64,000 bases of DNA from Novosphingobium sp. CECT 9465 (GCF_920987055.1 NZ_CAKLBX010000001.1:2466501-2530500), one strand, 5' to 3'; positions 39,916 through 49,413 are shown, counted from the stretch's first letter. A program made the numbers and translations. The notes: generated by a model not told the origin, from the sequence alone.

Positions 39916-40986
39916 TCAGGTGTCGTCGTCCGCGTCCGGGCCTGACATCAGTCCTTCGGCAACCTGATCGGTGCGGCCACGGATCGCGGCTTCGATGCGG
40001 TTGCAGATCTCTGGATTGTCGCGCAGGAAGTTCTTCGAGTTTTCACGCCCCTGCCCGATGCGAATGGAATCGTAGCTGAACCAGGCGCCGGATTTCTCGA
40101 CAACGCCCGCCTTGACGCCAAGATCGAGAATTTCCCCGATCTTTGAAATACCCTCACCATACATGATATCGAATTCGACCTGCTTGAACGGCGGGGCAAC
40201 CTTGTTCTTCACCACTTTTACGCGCGTGGCATTGCCGACGATTTCATCGCGGTCCTTGATCTGCCCGGTGCGGCGGATATCGAGACGGACCGAGGCATAG
40301 AACTTGAGCGCGTTACCGCCCGTCGTCGTCTCTGGATTGCCGTACATCACGCCGATCTTCATGCGCAGCTGATTGATGAAGATCACCATGCAGCGCGAAC
40401 GGCTGATCGAGCCGGTCAGCTTGCGCAGCGACTGGCTCATCAGGCGGGCCTGAAGGCCGACGTGGCTGTCGCCCATCTCGCCTTCGATTTCAGCACGGGG
40501 CACAAGCGCAGCAACCGAGTCCACCACCAGTACGTCAATCGCGTTCGAACGCACCAGCGTATCCACGATCTCCAGGGCTTGTTCGCCCGTATCCGGCTGC
40601 GACACGATCAGTTCATCGATGTTGACGCCCAGCTTGCGCGCATAGACTGGATCGAGCGCGTGTTCCGCATCGATGAATGCCGCCGTGCCGCCGCCCTTCT
40701 GTGCTTCGGCGATGACATGCAAGGCCAGCGTGGTCTTGCCTGAGCTTTCGGGGCCATAGATCTCGATCACGCGCCCGCGCGGCAGACCACCCACGCCAAG
40801 CGCAATGTCCAGCCCCAGCGAGCCGGTCGAAATGGCTTCAACCTGCATGGTTTCCTTTGAGCCCAGCTTCATTGCCGAACCCTTGCCGAACGCACGATCA
40901 ATCTGCGCAAGGGCTGCGTCGAGCGCCTTCTGACGATCCATGTCCTTGGTCTTACCTTCCTCGATGAGCTTGAGCTGTGCCGCCAT
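39916..40986 (-). CDS. recA: Recombinase A
   Basis: Strand exchange protein and LexA co-protease. The 356 residues include Walker A GPESSGKT (78-85), the L1/L2 regions ([13 protein letters not shown] and [20 protein letters not shown]) and an acidic C-terminal tail PDADDDT. The ATG at 40986 gives [12 protein letters not shown]. An ATG 11 codons upstream lies in the leader and has weaker support. Regulated by an SOS box at 41060-41074. Confidence 0.97.
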   Translation of the reverse strand: MAAQLKLIEEGKTKDMDRQKALDAALAQIDRAFGKGSAMKLGSKETMQVEAISTGSLGLDIALGVGGLPRGRVIEIYGPESSGKTTLALHVIAEAQKGGGTAAFIDAEHALDPVYARKLGVNIDELIVSQPDTGEQALEIVDTLVRSNAIDVLVVDSVAALVPRAEIEGEMGDSHVGLQARLMSQSLRKLTGSISRSRCMVIFINQLRMKIGVMYGNPETTTGGNALKFYASVRLDIRRTGQIKDRDEIVGNATRVKVVKNKVAPPFKQVEFDIMYGEGISKIGEILDLGVKAGVVEKSGAWFSYDSIRIGQGRENSKNFLRDNPEICNRIEAAIRGRTDQVAEGLMSGPDADDDT

Positions 40987-41036
40987 GGCTACTTGTCCCT
41001 TGCTAGAGTTGGCTCGCATGAACCGTCAACAAGGGT

Positions 41037-41065
41037 TATGTACTTGTTCCGTTCTCATGGAACAA
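41037..41065 (-). promoter_or_regulatory. Candidate recA promoter
   Basis: On the minus strand TTGTTC (41065-41060), 17 bases, TACATA (41042-41037). The -35 lies inside the SOS box. A second pair, TTGACG (41029-41024) with TAGCAA about 18 bases on, is nearer the gene and may be an additional promoter. Confidence 0.45.
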
Positions 41066-41074
41066 GTGGTGAAC
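41060..41074. promoter_or_regulatory. SOS box (LexA site) of recA
   Basis: GAAC-AAGTGGT-GAAC (GTTC-N7-GTTC on the minus strand) is a perfect alphaproteobacterial LexA box. It covers the -35 of the recA promoter candidate, the expected place for repression. Confidence 0.85.
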
Positions 41075-41219
41075 GAAAATATTTCTCCACTATGGAGGCA
41101 ACAGTTGCCAAACCTCTATACCGGAAAGCAAAATCCGTCACGGCGCAGCGTCCCGCGCCTGTGGGAAAGGTTCAAAAGGGGGTACGTGAGCAACCACGAG
41201 ATGCTTCGGAAATGAAAGA

Positions 41220-41260
41220 ACCGGTTGCAACGGCGAATGATTCGCGCCGCTGCAACCGGT
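41220..41260 (-). terminator. Terminator of gdhA
   Basis: ACCGGTTGCA (41220-41229) and TGCAACCGGT (41251-41260) are perfect inverted copies with GGCGAA/TTCGC pairing inside. On the minus strand TTCTTTCATTT follows. It begins 40 bases after the gdhA stop and separates gdhA from recA. Confidence 0.75.
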
Positions 41261-41299
41261 CCCGGTCACAATCCAGATCAGGCCCGCAGTCGCCCGCGA

Positions 41300-42655
41300 T
41301 CAGACCACGCCGAACGCCAGCATGGCATCGGCCACTTTCTTGAAGCCAGCGATATTGGCGCCTTTGACATAGTCAATATAGCCGCCGCCCTGATCGCCAT
41401 AGGCAAGGCAGGACTTGTGGATGCCTGCCATGATGTCCTTGAGCATCTGCTGCAGTTCTTCTTCCTTCCACGAACGGCGTTCGGAATTCTGGCTCATTTC
41501 AAGCCCGGAAACCGCAACGCCGCCAGCGTTCGATGCCTTGCCCGGCGCGTAGAGGATCTTGGCCGCCTTGAAGACGTGCACACCGTCGAGATCAGTCGGC
41601 ATGTTCGCGCCTTCGGCCACGGCCTTGCAGCCATTGGCGATCAGCAAGCGCGCATCGTCGCCCAGCAATTCGTTCTGCGTGGCGCAGGGCAGCGCGACAT
41701 CGCAAGGTACACCCCATGGTGTCTTGCCCGCGTGGAATGAGGCGCCTGGGTAGGCTTCGACATATTCCTCGATCCGGCCACGCCGATGCGTCTTGTGGCT
41801 TTTCACCCAGTCGATCTTTTCCTGATCGATCCCGTCCGGGTCATGGATATAGCCACCCGAATCAGACAGCGTCAGCACCTTGCCGCCAAGTTGCACAATC
41901 TTCTCTGCGGCATGTGTGGCGACGTTGCCCGAACCGGAAATCACCGCCGTCTTGCCGGCAAGATCCTCACCCCTGGTCGCCAGCATGTTGGCGAGGAAAT
42001 AGACCGCACCATATCCCGTCGCCTCGGTGCGGATCAGCGAACCGCCCCATTCCAGACCCTTGCCCGTCAGCACGCCCGTAAAATTGTTGGTGATGCGCTT
42101 GTACTGGCCGAACATGAAACCGATCTCGCGCCCGCCGACGCCGATGTCGCCCGCAGGGACGTCGATGTCCGCCCCAATATGGCGATAAAGCTCGGTCATG
42201 AAGCTTTGGCAGAAGCGCATGATTTCACGCACGCTCTTGCCCTTGGGGTTGAAGTTGGAACCGCCCTTGCCCCCGCCCATCGGCAATCCCGTCAGGGCAT
42301 TTTTGAAAGTCTGTTCGAACGCCAGGAACTTCAGCACCGATTCCGTTACCGAAGGGTGGAAGCGGATGCCGCCCTTGTAGGGACCGATCGCATTGTTGTT
42401 CTGAACGCGCCAGCCACGCTGCACACGAATGTTGCCCTTGTCGTCCTCCCAGCACACCCGGAACGAGACCACCCGGTCAGGCTCCGCAATGCGGCGCAGG
42501 ATTTGCTGCGAGTGATACTCTTCCTTGTCCTGCATGAACTCGAAGATGTCTTCGGCGACTTCTTGCACCGCCTGGACAAATTCCGGCTGGTATGGATTGC
42601 GCTTTTTCACGCCCTCCATGAACGTCGGCAAATCGACATGATCGGAAACGGCCAC
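41300..42655 (-). CDS. gdhA: NADP-specific glutamate dehydrogenase
   Basis: Assimilates ammonia into 2-oxoglutarate. The 451-residue hexameric-type enzyme has the substrate region PYKGGIRFHPSV, the catalytic lysine loop LPMGGGKGGSNFNPKG, DIGVGGREIGFMFGQYK and the NADP-binding GSGNVATHAAEK. The start is a GTG at 42655 with GGGGAGAG six bases upstream. A longer in-frame form to 42724 has no such site. It lies upstream of recA in the same direction, separated by a terminator. Confidence 0.95.
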   Translation of the reverse strand: MAVSDHVDLPTFMEGVKKRNPYQPEFVQAVQEVAEDIFEFMQDKEEYHSQQILRRIAEPDRVVSFRVCWEDDKGNIRVQRGWRVQNNNAIGPYKGGIRFHPSVTESVLKFLAFEQTFKNALTGLPMGGGKGGSNFNPKGKSVREIMRFCQSFMTELYRHIGADIDVPAGDIGVGGREIGFMFGQYKRITNNFTGVLTGKGLEWGGSLIRTEATGYGAVYFLANMLATRGEDLAGKTAVISGSGNVATHAAEKIVQLGGKVLTLSDSGGYIHDPDGIDQEKIDWVKSHKTHRRGRIEEYVEAYPGASFHAGKTPWGVPCDVALPCATQNELLGDDARLLIANGCKAVAEGANMPTDLDGVHVFKAAKILYAPGKASNAGGVAVSGLEMSQNSERRSWKEEELQQMLKDIMAGIHKSCLAYGDQGGGYIDYVKGANIAGFKKVADAMLAFGVV

Positions 42656-42807
42656 GATACTCTCCCCTGATCCAAGCCCATTTCGGGCTTCCTGTGGTGG
42701 CAGATGCGGCCCGTTTTCCCGCAACTTCTGCCGGGATGGCCGAGTCGCGGTGTTATGGTGGTAAGACTAGCGCCTTTTGCGCGCGGCAAAAGCGGCGATG
42801 CGCATTG

Positions 42808-43545
42808 TTATCGGCGCGGAGGCTTTTCCTCCTTCTTCCTGAACATCCTGTCCAGCGCCGCCTTGACCGATTCACCGGCCGCCGCCTCATCTTTGGCTGG
42901 ATCGGGGGTGAACGCAGGCTCGTCCGATGTCACAACGTCTTCTGGCAGAATGTCGTCTGCCCTTGTCGCCACGGGCGCGGGCTTCAATGGCCCGACCTGC
43001 TTGATCAGGCCCAGCAACTGATCGGCCAGAACCTTGTCCACCGCAGCGGAAATCGTGTCGGTCTTGTAGCGCATGTAACCGCCGACAACGTATTCCCACA
43101 AGATGCGTGTGCCCTTGCCCGCAGGACCGTCGACTGGCTTGAACGTCACCGTCATCGTGCCCGTAACAGCCTCGGATTGAAGCGGGCCAAGCCCGCCCGA
43201 TAGCCGGAGCGCACGATATGGTTCAGCATAAAGCACCCGCATGTGCATCACCGATCCCGGCTTTTGGCCGGCAGGCGCGTCCTTGGGCACTGGCATCTTT
43301 TCGCAAAAGCAACCGTTTGCGGTCGGGTCCAGCGTGAGGTTTGCCGCTGCCCCCGAAAATGTATGTGCCCCGCTCCACCATTGGGCGGGCGTCACGAACG
43401 CCTTCCACGCTTCCGCAGGCGTTGCGGCCACCTCACCGACCACTCTGGCGACAAAGCCCGCATCGCTCTTCTGGATGACTTCCGCAGATGCAGGAACGGC
43501 GAGGCCCGAAAGCCCCGCCGCCGAAATTATCAAAAGCCTGCGCAT
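42808..43545 (-). CDS. Exported SRPBCC/START-like domain protein
   Basis: The 245-residue protein has a signal peptide (cleavage after PASA, residue 21), then an AHSA1/SRPBCC-like domain with VARVVGEVAATPAEAWKAFVTPAQWW and GTRILWEYVVGGYM, the usual helix-grip fold. A charged C-terminal tail ends in KKEEKPPRR. Ligand unknown. It follows adk by 48 bases on the same strand, so may be the last gene of the secY-adk unit. Confidence 0.75.
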   Translation of the reverse strand: MRRLLIISAAGLSGLAVPASAEVIQKSDAGFVARVVGEVAATPAEAWKAFVTPAQWWSGAHTFSGAAANLTLDPTANGCFCEKMPVPKDAPAGQKPGSVMHMRVLYAEPYRALRLSGGLGPLQSEAVTGTMTVTFKPVDGPAGKGTRILWEYVVGGYMRYKTDTISAAVDKVLADQLLGLIKQVGPLKPAPVATRADDILPEDVVTSDEPAFTPDPAKDEAAAGESVKAALDRMFRKKEEKPPRR

Positions 43546-43593
43546 CGGATCGACACTCCCGTCCGCGCCGGGACGGGCGAACCGGCACGATGA

Positions 43594-44244
43594 TTAGCGC
43601 GCCGTGAAGATTGCCTCAATGGCTGCTGTCACGTCGTCCATTTCCGCCATGCCATCGACGCGCGCGACAATGCCCTTCGCGTCGTAGATTGGCAGGATCG
43701 GCGCGGTCTTGGCGCGATACTCGGCCATGCGGGTACGCACGGTTTCCTCGTTATCGTCGGGACGGCGCTTGAATTCGTGACCGCCACACTTGTCGCACGT
43801 ACCTTCAACCGCAGGCTTTTCGAACGTGTCGTGATAACCCTTGCCGCACGAAGCGCAGGTATAGCGCCCGGTGATGCGTTCAACCAGGGCGTCCTCGTTC
43901 ACTTCAAGCTCGATCACATGGTCGAGTTTGCGTCCGCGGCTGGCAAGGATGGCTTCAAGGGATTCGGCCTGAGGCGCGGTGCGTGGATAGCCATCGAAAA
44001 TGGCGCCTTGCCCGGCAGGCATTGCGTCCAGCTCATCGCCGATCAATGCCGAAACGATCTCGTCCGACACCAGCTGACCCGCTTCCATGACAGCCTTGGC
44101 CTTGAGGCCGACCGGCGTTTCGGCCTTCACCGCTGCCCGCAGCATATCGCCGGTGGACAGTTGCTTCATGCCGTGGCGTTCGACCAGGCGTTGTGCCTGC
44201 GTCCCCTTGCCCGCGCCCGGAGGCCCCAACAGGATGATATTCAC
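43594..44244 (-). CDS. adk: Adenylate kinase
   Basis: Interconverts ATP, AMP and ADP. The 216-residue long-form enzyme has the P-loop GPPGAGKGTQ (residues 7-16), the AMP site DGYPRTAPQAE and a LID with four cysteines (CASCGKGY and CDKCGGHEF) that bind zinc, a structural version not found in E. coli. It is 28 bases after secY as in most spc operons. Confidence 0.96.
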   Translation of the reverse strand: MNIILLGPPGAGKGTQAQRLVERHGMKQLSTGDMLRAAVKAETPVGLKAKAVMEAGQLVSDEIVSALIGDELDAMPAGQGAIFDGYPRTAPQAESLEAILASRGRKLDHVIELEVNEDALVERITGRYTCASCGKGYHDTFEKPAVEGTCDKCGGHEFKRRPDDNEETVRTRMAEYRAKTAPILPIYDAKGIVARVDGMAEMDDVTAAIEAIFTAR

Positions 44245-44272
44245 GAATTCGCTCCCCTCTTGTCTGCGCGCG

Positions 44273-45640
44273 TCAGCGCAGGCGCCCCTTCAGCTTGGCC
44301 TTTTTGATAAGGTCGCCATACTGGTGTGCCAGCAGGTGTGACTGGATCTGCGTGATGGTATCGACCGTCACGTTCACCACGATCAGCAGGCTCGTTCCGC
44401 CGAAGAATACGGCCCCCATGCCCGTCTCGGCCATGATCCATTCCGGGACCACGCAAACGACGGTAATATAGGCAGCACCAAGCACGGTGATGCGCGTCAG
44501 CACGTAGTCGAGATAATTCGCGGTGTTCTTGCCTGGACGAATGCCTGGAATGAACCCCCCATTTTTCTTGAGGTTCCCAGCCGTCTCTTCAGGATTGAAC
44601 ACAACCGCAGTGTAGAAGAATGAGAAGAAGATGATGCCTGCCGCATAAAGCAGCATGTACAGCGGCTTGCCATGACCCAGATACTGGTTCAGCGTGACGA
44701 TCACCTGCCCCATCGTGGTGTCGGGCGAGATCGAATTGCCAGCGAACTGGGTGATCGTCAGCGGAAGCAACAGCAGCGAGCTGGCGAAGATCGGCGGGAT
44801 CACGCCGGCGGTGTTGAGCTTCAACGGCAGGTGGCTGCTATCGGCCTGCATCATGCCGCGCTGCGTCGCCCGCTTGGGATACTGGATCAGCAGGCGCCGG
44901 GTCGAACGCTCAAAGAAACAAATCGCCAGGACGAGGGCGATCAGCATGATCACGATGCCGACGATCAGGAACGGCGAGATTGCGCCCGTACGGCCACCGT
45001 CAAACAGGTTTCCGAAGAATTTCGGAAGCTGGGCAACGATGCCCGCCATGATGATGAGTGAAACGCCGTTGCCAATGCCGCGAGAAGTGATCTGCTCACC
45101 CAGCCACAGCAGGAACATCGTGCCACCGATCAGCGAGATCACCGCGCCGACGCGGAACAGCAGGCCCGGATTGACCACCGCCTGCAAACCACTCGATGCA
45201 CCGTAAGCCTCAAGCCCGGATGCCAGCACCCAGCCTTGGATCGCTGTGAGGAATACCGCGCCATAGCGGGTGTACTGGTTGAGCTTCTTGCGTCCGCTTT
45301 CACCTTCCTTCTTCATCGCGGCAAGCGACGGGTGAAGCGAGGCGGCGAGCTGCACCACGATCGATGCCGTGATATAAGGCATGACGCCCAGCGCAATCAG
45401 GCTCATGCGCTCCAGCGAACCGCCGGAAAACGCGTTGAAAATGTCGAGAACGCCACCACGCGTCTGATCGTACAGCGTCTCCATGATCAGCGGGTTCACA
45501 CCCGGCAGCGGCACGAAGCTGAGGAACCGGAATACGATGAGCGCGCCCACCGTGAACCAGATCCGCTTTTTCAGCTCGGTCGCTTTGGAAAAGTTGGCCA
45601 GACTGAGGTTGCTGGCAATATTATCGGCGCGTGATGCCAT
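44273..45640 (-). CDS. secY: Preprotein translocase subunit SecY
   Basis: Central channel of the Sec translocon. The 455-residue protein has ten membrane helices, including the plug-region FVPLPGVNPLI and the conserved RCDIMAND-region equivalents. C-terminal loops carry GGFIPGIRPGKNTANYL. It is preceded by a terminator after rplO and by its own promoter candidate, so its expression may be uncoupled from the ribosomal genes upstream. Confidence 0.96.
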   Translation of the reverse strand: MASRADNIASNLSLANFSKATELKKRIWFTVGALIVFRFLSFVPLPGVNPLIMETLYDQTRGGVLDIFNAFSGGSLERMSLIALGVMPYITASIVVQLAASLHPSLAAMKKEGESGRKKLNQYTRYGAVFLTAIQGWVLASGLEAYGASSGLQAVVNPGLLFRVGAVISLIGGTMFLLWLGEQITSRGIGNGVSLIIMAGIVAQLPKFFGNLFDGGRTGAISPFLIVGIVIMLIALVLAICFFERSTRRLLIQYPKRATQRGMMQADSSHLPLKLNTAGVIPPIFASSLLLLPLTITQFAGNSISPDTTMGQVIVTLNQYLGHGKPLYMLLYAAGIIFFSFFYTAVVFNPEETAGNLKKNGGFIPGIRPGKNTANYLDYVLTRITVLGAAYITVVCVVPEWIMAETGMGAVFFGGTSLLIVVNVTVDTITQIQSHLLAHQYGDLIKKAKLKGRLR

Positions 45641-45720
45641 TTTGGGGGTTCAAGCCTTGCTGTGAGACTGCCTGCGGTGGGAGCGGCAATGCCGATCGCA
45701 TCCACCATATCGAGCTAGCC

Positions 45721-45748
45721 CATATAGTGCGAGTTCGCGAAAGTCGAA
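45721..45748 (-). promoter_or_regulatory. Candidate secY promoter
   Basis: On the minus strand TTCGAC (45748-45743), 16 bases, TATATG (45726-45721), 80 bases upstream of the secY ATG and just downstream of the rplO terminator. The -10 has four of six consensus bases. Confidence 0.4.
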
Positions 45749-45763
45749 CCCGTGCAATGCCAA

Positions 45764-45792
45764 AATCCCCGCCCGTGTTGCGGGCGGGGATT
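45764..45792 (-). terminator. Perfect 12-bp hairpin terminator after rplO
   Basis: On the minus strand AATCCCCGCCCG pairs perfectly with CGGGCGGGGATT around a five-base loop, then TTGGC, giving a short T-run (ATTTTGG). It starts 9 bases after the rplO stop, splitting rplO from secY. Confidence 0.8.
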
Positions 45793-45800
45793 GAAATGCT

Positions 45801-46319
45801 TCACTTGGCCAGCTTGTTGGCCTCGCGGCGAGCCGTCTTCTTCTCGTGCTCGCTCGGCTTGGCTTCGGGCAGCTCAACCGAACCGCCGGTCTTCTGGACC
45901 GCTTCGAGCGCGCCCTTGCTGACGCCGTCAACCTTGAACGCAACCTTGGCGGTGAATTCACCCTTGCCAAGCAGGCGTACACCGTCCTTGCCGCCACGGG
46001 CGAGACCGGCTGCCTTGAGCGCAGCGTGATCGACCGGAGCCGAGATGTCGAGCTTGCCGGCATCGATCATCTTCTGGATCATGCCGAGGTTTACCTCAGC
46101 AAAATCCTTGGCGAAGATGTTGTTGAAGCCGCGCTTCGGAATACGCATGTGGAGCGGCATCTGGCCGCCTTCGAAGCCGTTGATCGATACGCCCGAACGC
46201 GCCTTGGCACCCTTCTGGCCGCGACCTGCGGTCTTGCCCTTGCCCGAACCGATGCCACGGCCCACGCGCATGCGCCCCTTGCGGGCACCCTTGTTGTCGG
46301 AGATTTCGTTAAGTTTCAT
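45801..46319 (-). CDS. rplO: 50S ribosomal protein L15
   Basis: The 172-residue L15 begins [30 protein letters not shown], with the Gly-rich basic signature [12 protein letters not shown]. It is longer than the usual 150 residues because of a lysine/glutamate-rich C-terminal extension ([20 protein letters not shown]). I use the ATG at 46319. It lies 83 bases after the unknown gene at 46403-46708 rather than directly after rpmD. Confidence 0.94.
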   Translation of the reverse strand: MKLNEISDNKGARKGRMRVGRGIGSGKGKTAGRGQKGAKARSGVSINGFEGGQMPLHMRIPKRGFNNIFAKDFAEVNLGMIQKMIDAGKLDISAPVDHAALKAAGLARGGKDGVRLLGKGEFTAKVAFKVDGVSKGALEAVQKTGGSVELPEAKPSEHEKKTARREANKLAK

Positions 46320-46402
46320 GTCGTGCACTCGCTTTCGCTTTTGTCGCGCTGATTTGGGAGATGCGCGCCTAGACTATCGGGCAGCGCTTGTCACCCCTTT
46401 GA

Positions 46403-46708
46403 TTAGGCTGGCGGAGGTCCGAGATCTGATCGCTTGATTCCCACTTTCTCGGCAGCTTCGTACCATTTAAGCCGTTCGCCATTAACTGCGCGCCACTGTC
46501 GCTCTTCACGATACCGATTATACTTTAGAGGGCTATGCATACGCAAAGCCTCCTCAAATTCTCGCTCCTCCTTCAGATCGGCGAGACGTTCACGTTCAGT
46601 CCGCTTATCTTTCGCGATTTGGCCTAACACCCAGAAGACTAATCCGATAATGGCAAGCCAGCCAATTAGTCGAGCGATGTTGTCAAGGAGTTCGATCAAA
46701 CCACCCAC
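46403..46708 (-). CDS. Unknown single-pass membrane protein inserted in the spc operon
   Basis: I do not recognise this gene. A GTG start at 46708 with GGAGG seven bases upstream gives 101 residues: one membrane helix (about residues 10-31, ARLIGWLAIIGLVFWVLGQI), then a highly charged region (KDKRTERERLADLKEEREFEEAL) that probably forms a coiled coil, then ERLKWYEAAEKVGIKRSDL. Two 60-base lines within it count 45-50% G+C, well below the ribosomal genes on either side. It occupies a place between rpmD and rplO that is normally gene-free, and follows a terminator. Confidence 0.6.
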   Translation of the reverse strand: MGGLIELLDNIARLIGWLAIIGLVFWVLGQIAKDKRTERERLADLKEEREFEEALRMHSPLKYNRYREERQWRAVNGERLKWYEAAEKVGIKRSDLGPPPA

Positions 46709-46816
46709 GTACCATCCTCCGAATGGCTATTAACCGCAGCTAATCCAGCAAGGAATCTTAAGACGCCCAACGCTCGCTGAGTTTATTCCCCCAGACGAGA
46801 TATCAAAACAAAAAAT

Positions 46817-46847
46817 GGGGGCCTCCGTCATTGTGACCGAGACCCCC
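46817..46847 (-). terminator. Bidirectional terminator after rpmD
   Basis: GGGGG (46817-46821) pairs with CCCCC (46843-46847), with CTC/GAG and GTCA/TGAC inside. The minus-strand tail is ATTTTTTGTTTTG and the plus-strand tail TTTTTAAT. It lies 26 bases after rpmD in the middle of what is normally one operon. Confidence 0.85.
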
Positions 46848-46873
46848 TTTTTAATGCCACGCAATCAACCTGA

Positions 46874-47050
46874 TCAGTCGATCACTGCAACCATGTGGGG
46901 AAGCTTGGCAATGGCGCCGCGCACTTCAGCCGTGTCTTCCAACTCGACGACGCGATGCATCTTGCCCAGGCCCAGACCGATCAGAATCTTCTTCTGATGT
47001 TCGGGGCGACGGATCGGCGAACCGATCTGCTTGATCTTGATCGTAGCCAT
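46874..47050 (-). CDS. rpmD: 50S ribosomal protein L30
   Basis: A 58-residue L30, [20 protein letters not shown], followed by [11 protein letters not shown]. Too short to show in a length-filtered reading, but its place right after rpsE (7 bases) and the sequence are decisive. A terminator follows it. Confidence 0.95.
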   Translation of the reverse strand: MATIKIKQIGSPIRRPEHQKKILIGLGLGKMHRVVELEDTAEVRGAIAKLPHMVAVID

Positions 47051-47056
47051 TACCGA

Positions 47057-47791
47057 TTACTCCGCGATGGCATCGGCAGCGGCTTCGGCTTCCACCGGAG
47101 TGGCGCCGCCGCGACCGAGCAGATCGGCAACCTTCTTGCCACGACGCTGGGCAACCGACTTCGGCGAAGTCTGGTTGACGAGCGCGTCGAAGGTTGCGCG
47201 GATCATGTTGTAGGGGTTCGAAGTGCCGACCGACTTGGTCACCACGTCGGCAACGCCGAGGCTTTCGAAGACTGCGCGCATCGGGCCACCGGCGATGATG
47301 CCCGTACCGGCCGGAGCCGTACGCACATTGACCTTGCCTGCACCGAAACGGCCCTTGCCGTCATGGTGAAGGGTGCGGCCTTCCTTCAGCGGCACGCGGA
47401 CCATCGCGCGCTTTGCAGCGGCAGTGGCCTTGGTGATCGCTTCAGGCACTTCGCGGGCCTTGCCCTTGCCGAAGCCTGCACGGCCCTTGCCGTCGCCGAC
47501 CACGACCAGCGCAGCAAAGCCGAAGCGCTTGCCGCCCTTGACCGTCTTCGACACGCGGTTGATGTGAACGAGCTTTTCGATCAGCTCTTCACCACCGTCA
47601 TCGTCGTTGCCGCCACGGCCACCGCGACGATCGTCGCGACGCCCACGGTTTCCGCCGCGATCGTTGTTGCCACCGCGATCGTTGCCGCCACGGCCGCGAC
47701 CACGGCCACGACCTTCACGCTGCGGCTCACCGCCGGTCGCTTCCGCGACAACGGCGACTTCGCCTTCCAGGTTGGTTTCGTCAGCCATCAT
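47057..47791 (-). CDS. rpsE: 30S ribosomal protein S5 with Arg/Gly-rich N-terminal extension
   Basis: The C-terminal 170 residues are canonical S5 ([20 protein letters not shown], and [19 protein letters not shown]). Before it, residues about 22-65 form an RGG/RDD-rich low-complexity segment ([13 protein letters not shown] and similar). Such extensions occur in alphaproteobacterial S5, and this one is long. Two ATGs (47791 and 47788) overlap the rplR stop. Both are compatible with the GGAG upstream. Confidence 0.95.
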   Translation of the reverse strand: MMADETNLEGEVAVVAEATGGEPQREGRGRGRGRGGNDRGGNNDRGGNRGRRDDRRGGRGGNDDDGGEELIEKLVHINRVSKTVKGGKRFGFAALVVVGDGKGRAGFGKGKAREVPEAITKATAAAKRAMVRVPLKEGRTLHHDGKGRFGAGKVNVRTAPAGTGIIAGGPMRAVFESLGVADVVTKSVGTSNPYNMIRATFDALVNQTSPKSVAQRRGKKVADLLGRGGATPVEAEAAADAIAE

Positions 47792-48141
47792 CAGAACTCC
47801 AGGCCGCCTTCGCGGGCAGCATCAGCCAGCGCCTTGACGCGGCCATGGAAGAGGAAACCGCCGCGATCGAACACAACGGTGGTAACGCCGGCGGCCTTGG
47901 CCTTCTCGGCGATTTCGGCGCCAACCTTTGCCGCAGCATCGATGTTCGCGCCAATCGACTTCTCGCCCTTGACCAGCGTCGAAGCCGCAGCGACCGTGCG
48001 GCCCTGTGCATCGTCGATGATCTGTGCGTAGATGTGACGGCCTGAACGATGGATCGAGAGACGCGGACGACCGCCCGAACGCGCCTTGAGCGCAGTGCGG
48101 ACACGCAGCCGACGGCGTGCGAAGAGAGACAGCTTTGCCAT
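47791..48141 (-). CDS. rplR: 50S ribosomal protein L18
   Basis: 116-residue 5S rRNA-binding protein, with [20 protein letters not shown] near the middle and a final [20 protein letters not shown]. Overlaps rpsE and rplF by one base at each end, showing tight coupling. Confidence 0.96.
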   Translation of the reverse strand: MAKLSLFARRRLRVRTALKARSGGRPRLSIHRSGRHIYAQIIDDAQGRTVAAASTLVKGEKSIGANIDAAAKVGAEIAEKAKAAGVTTVVFDRGGFLFHGRVKALADAAREGGLEF

Positions 48142-48674
48142 TACTTCTTCTTCCCTTCCTTGCGGAAGACAAACTCGCCACGGTACTTGATGCCCTTGCC
48201 CTTGTAAGGCTCAGGCTTGCGCCAGCGGCGGATTTCGGCGGCAACCTGGCCGACCTTCTGCTTGTCGATACCCGATATTTCCACCGTGGTGTTGTCAGGG
48301 GTCTTGATCTCAATGCCTTCCGGCACCGCGAAATCGACATCGTGGCTGTAGCCAAGCTGCAGCTTCAGGTTCTTGCCCTGCGAATTCGCACGGTAACCAA
48401 CGCCGGTGATTTCCAGCACCTTGGTGTAGCCCTGCGTTACGCCGGTGACGAGATTGTCGACCAGAGTGCGCTGCATGCCCCAGAAGGCACGCGCCGCTTT
48501 GGTGTCGTTCGCAGGCTTCACGGTGATCGTGTCTGCTTCGACGGTGTAGCTGATCTCTTCGCGCAGCGTGAGCGTGAGGGTGCCCTTGGGACCCTTCACG
48601 GAAAGCACACCGTTTGCGATGGTGGCGGTCACGCCACTTGGGATCGCTACCGGCTTTTTGCCGATGCGGCTCAT
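48141..48674 (-). CDS. rplF: 50S ribosomal protein L6
   Basis: 177 residues, two repeated L6 domains: [15 protein letters not shown] at the N terminus, GTLTLTL, and the C-terminal signature [14 protein letters not shown]. Adjacent to rpsH and rplR with one-base overlaps. Confidence 0.97.
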   Translation of the reverse strand: MSRIGKKPVAIPSGVTATIANGVLSVKGPKGTLTLTLREEISYTVEADTITVKPANDTKAARAFWGMQRTLVDNLVTGVTQGYTKVLEITGVGYRANSQGKNLKLQLGYSHDVDFAVPEGIEIKTPDNTTVEISGIDKQKVGQVAAEIRRWRKPEPYKGKGIKYRGEFVFRKEGKKK

Positions 48675-49069
48675 CAGAACACCTCCGCGAGCACTTCGCC
48701 ACCGACGTTGGCGGCACGTGCTTCGGCATCCGAAAGCACGCCACGCGGCGTCGAGACGATGGTGATGCCAAGGCCGTTACGGATCACCGGAAGTTCCTTG
48801 GAACCCGAATAGACGCGGCGGCCAGGCTTGGAGACACGGGCAACATGCTTGATCGCAGGCTGGCCTTCGAAATACTTCAGCTCGATGCGAAGCTGCGGAT
48901 GAGCGCCAGTGACGTCCTCCGAAAAGCCGCGAATGTAGCCTTCGCGCTGAAGGACTTCGAGAACGTGCGCGCGCAACTTCGAAGCGGGCGAAAGGACGGA
49001 GTCCTTCTTCGCCTGCTGGCCGTTGCGGATGCGGGTGAGCATATCACCCAAGGGGTCGGTCATTGCCAT
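48674..49069 (-). CDS. rpsH: 30S ribosomal protein S8
   Basis: 131-residue S8, with [18 protein letters not shown] at the N terminus and [20 protein letters not shown] near the end. In E. coli S8 represses its own operon. The target there lies near rplX/rplE, and no equivalent was looked for in detail here. Confidence 0.96.
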   Translation of the reverse strand: MAMTDPLGDMLTRIRNGQQAKKDSVLSPASKLRAHVLEVLQREGYIRGFSEDVTGAHPQLRIELKYFEGQPAIKHVARVSKPGRRVYSGSKELPVIRNGLGITIVSTPRGVLSDAEARAANVGGEVLAEVF

Positions 49070-49078
49070 CGGATGTCC

Positions 49079-49384
49079 TTACCAGCTCGACTTGGTCAGG
49101 CCGGGGATCAGGCCCTTGTTGCCTTTGTCCCGCAGCTCGATCCGGCAAAGGCCGAACTTGCGATAATAGCCGCGCGGGCGACCAGTCGTTGCGCAACGGT
49201 TGCGAACCCGGGTCGGGTTTGCGTTGCGGGGAAGCTCGGCCATCTTGAGGCGGGCAATCAGGCGCTCGGTTTCGTCGAGCGACTCATCGTCAGCGACAGC
49301 CTTGAGCGCTGCAAACTTCGCCGCATACTTTACGACGAGCTTCTTGCGACGCTCATTCTTGTTGATGGAACTCAGTTTCGCCAT
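49079..49384 (-). CDS. rpsN: 30S ribosomal protein S14 (zinc-free long form)
   Basis: 101 residues, ending [20 protein letters not shown] and then [10 protein letters not shown]. It lacks the CxxC pairs of the short zinc form, so it is the zinc-independent type. Nine bases from rpsH. Confidence 0.96.
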   Translation of the reverse strand: MAKLSSINKNERRKKLVVKYAAKFAALKAVADDESLDETERLIARLKMAELPRNANPTRVRNRCATTGRPRGYYRKFGLCRIELRDKGNKGLIPGLTKSSW

Positions 49385-49413
49385 GGACTTAAGCTCTCTT
49401 CTTCAAATCAGGA

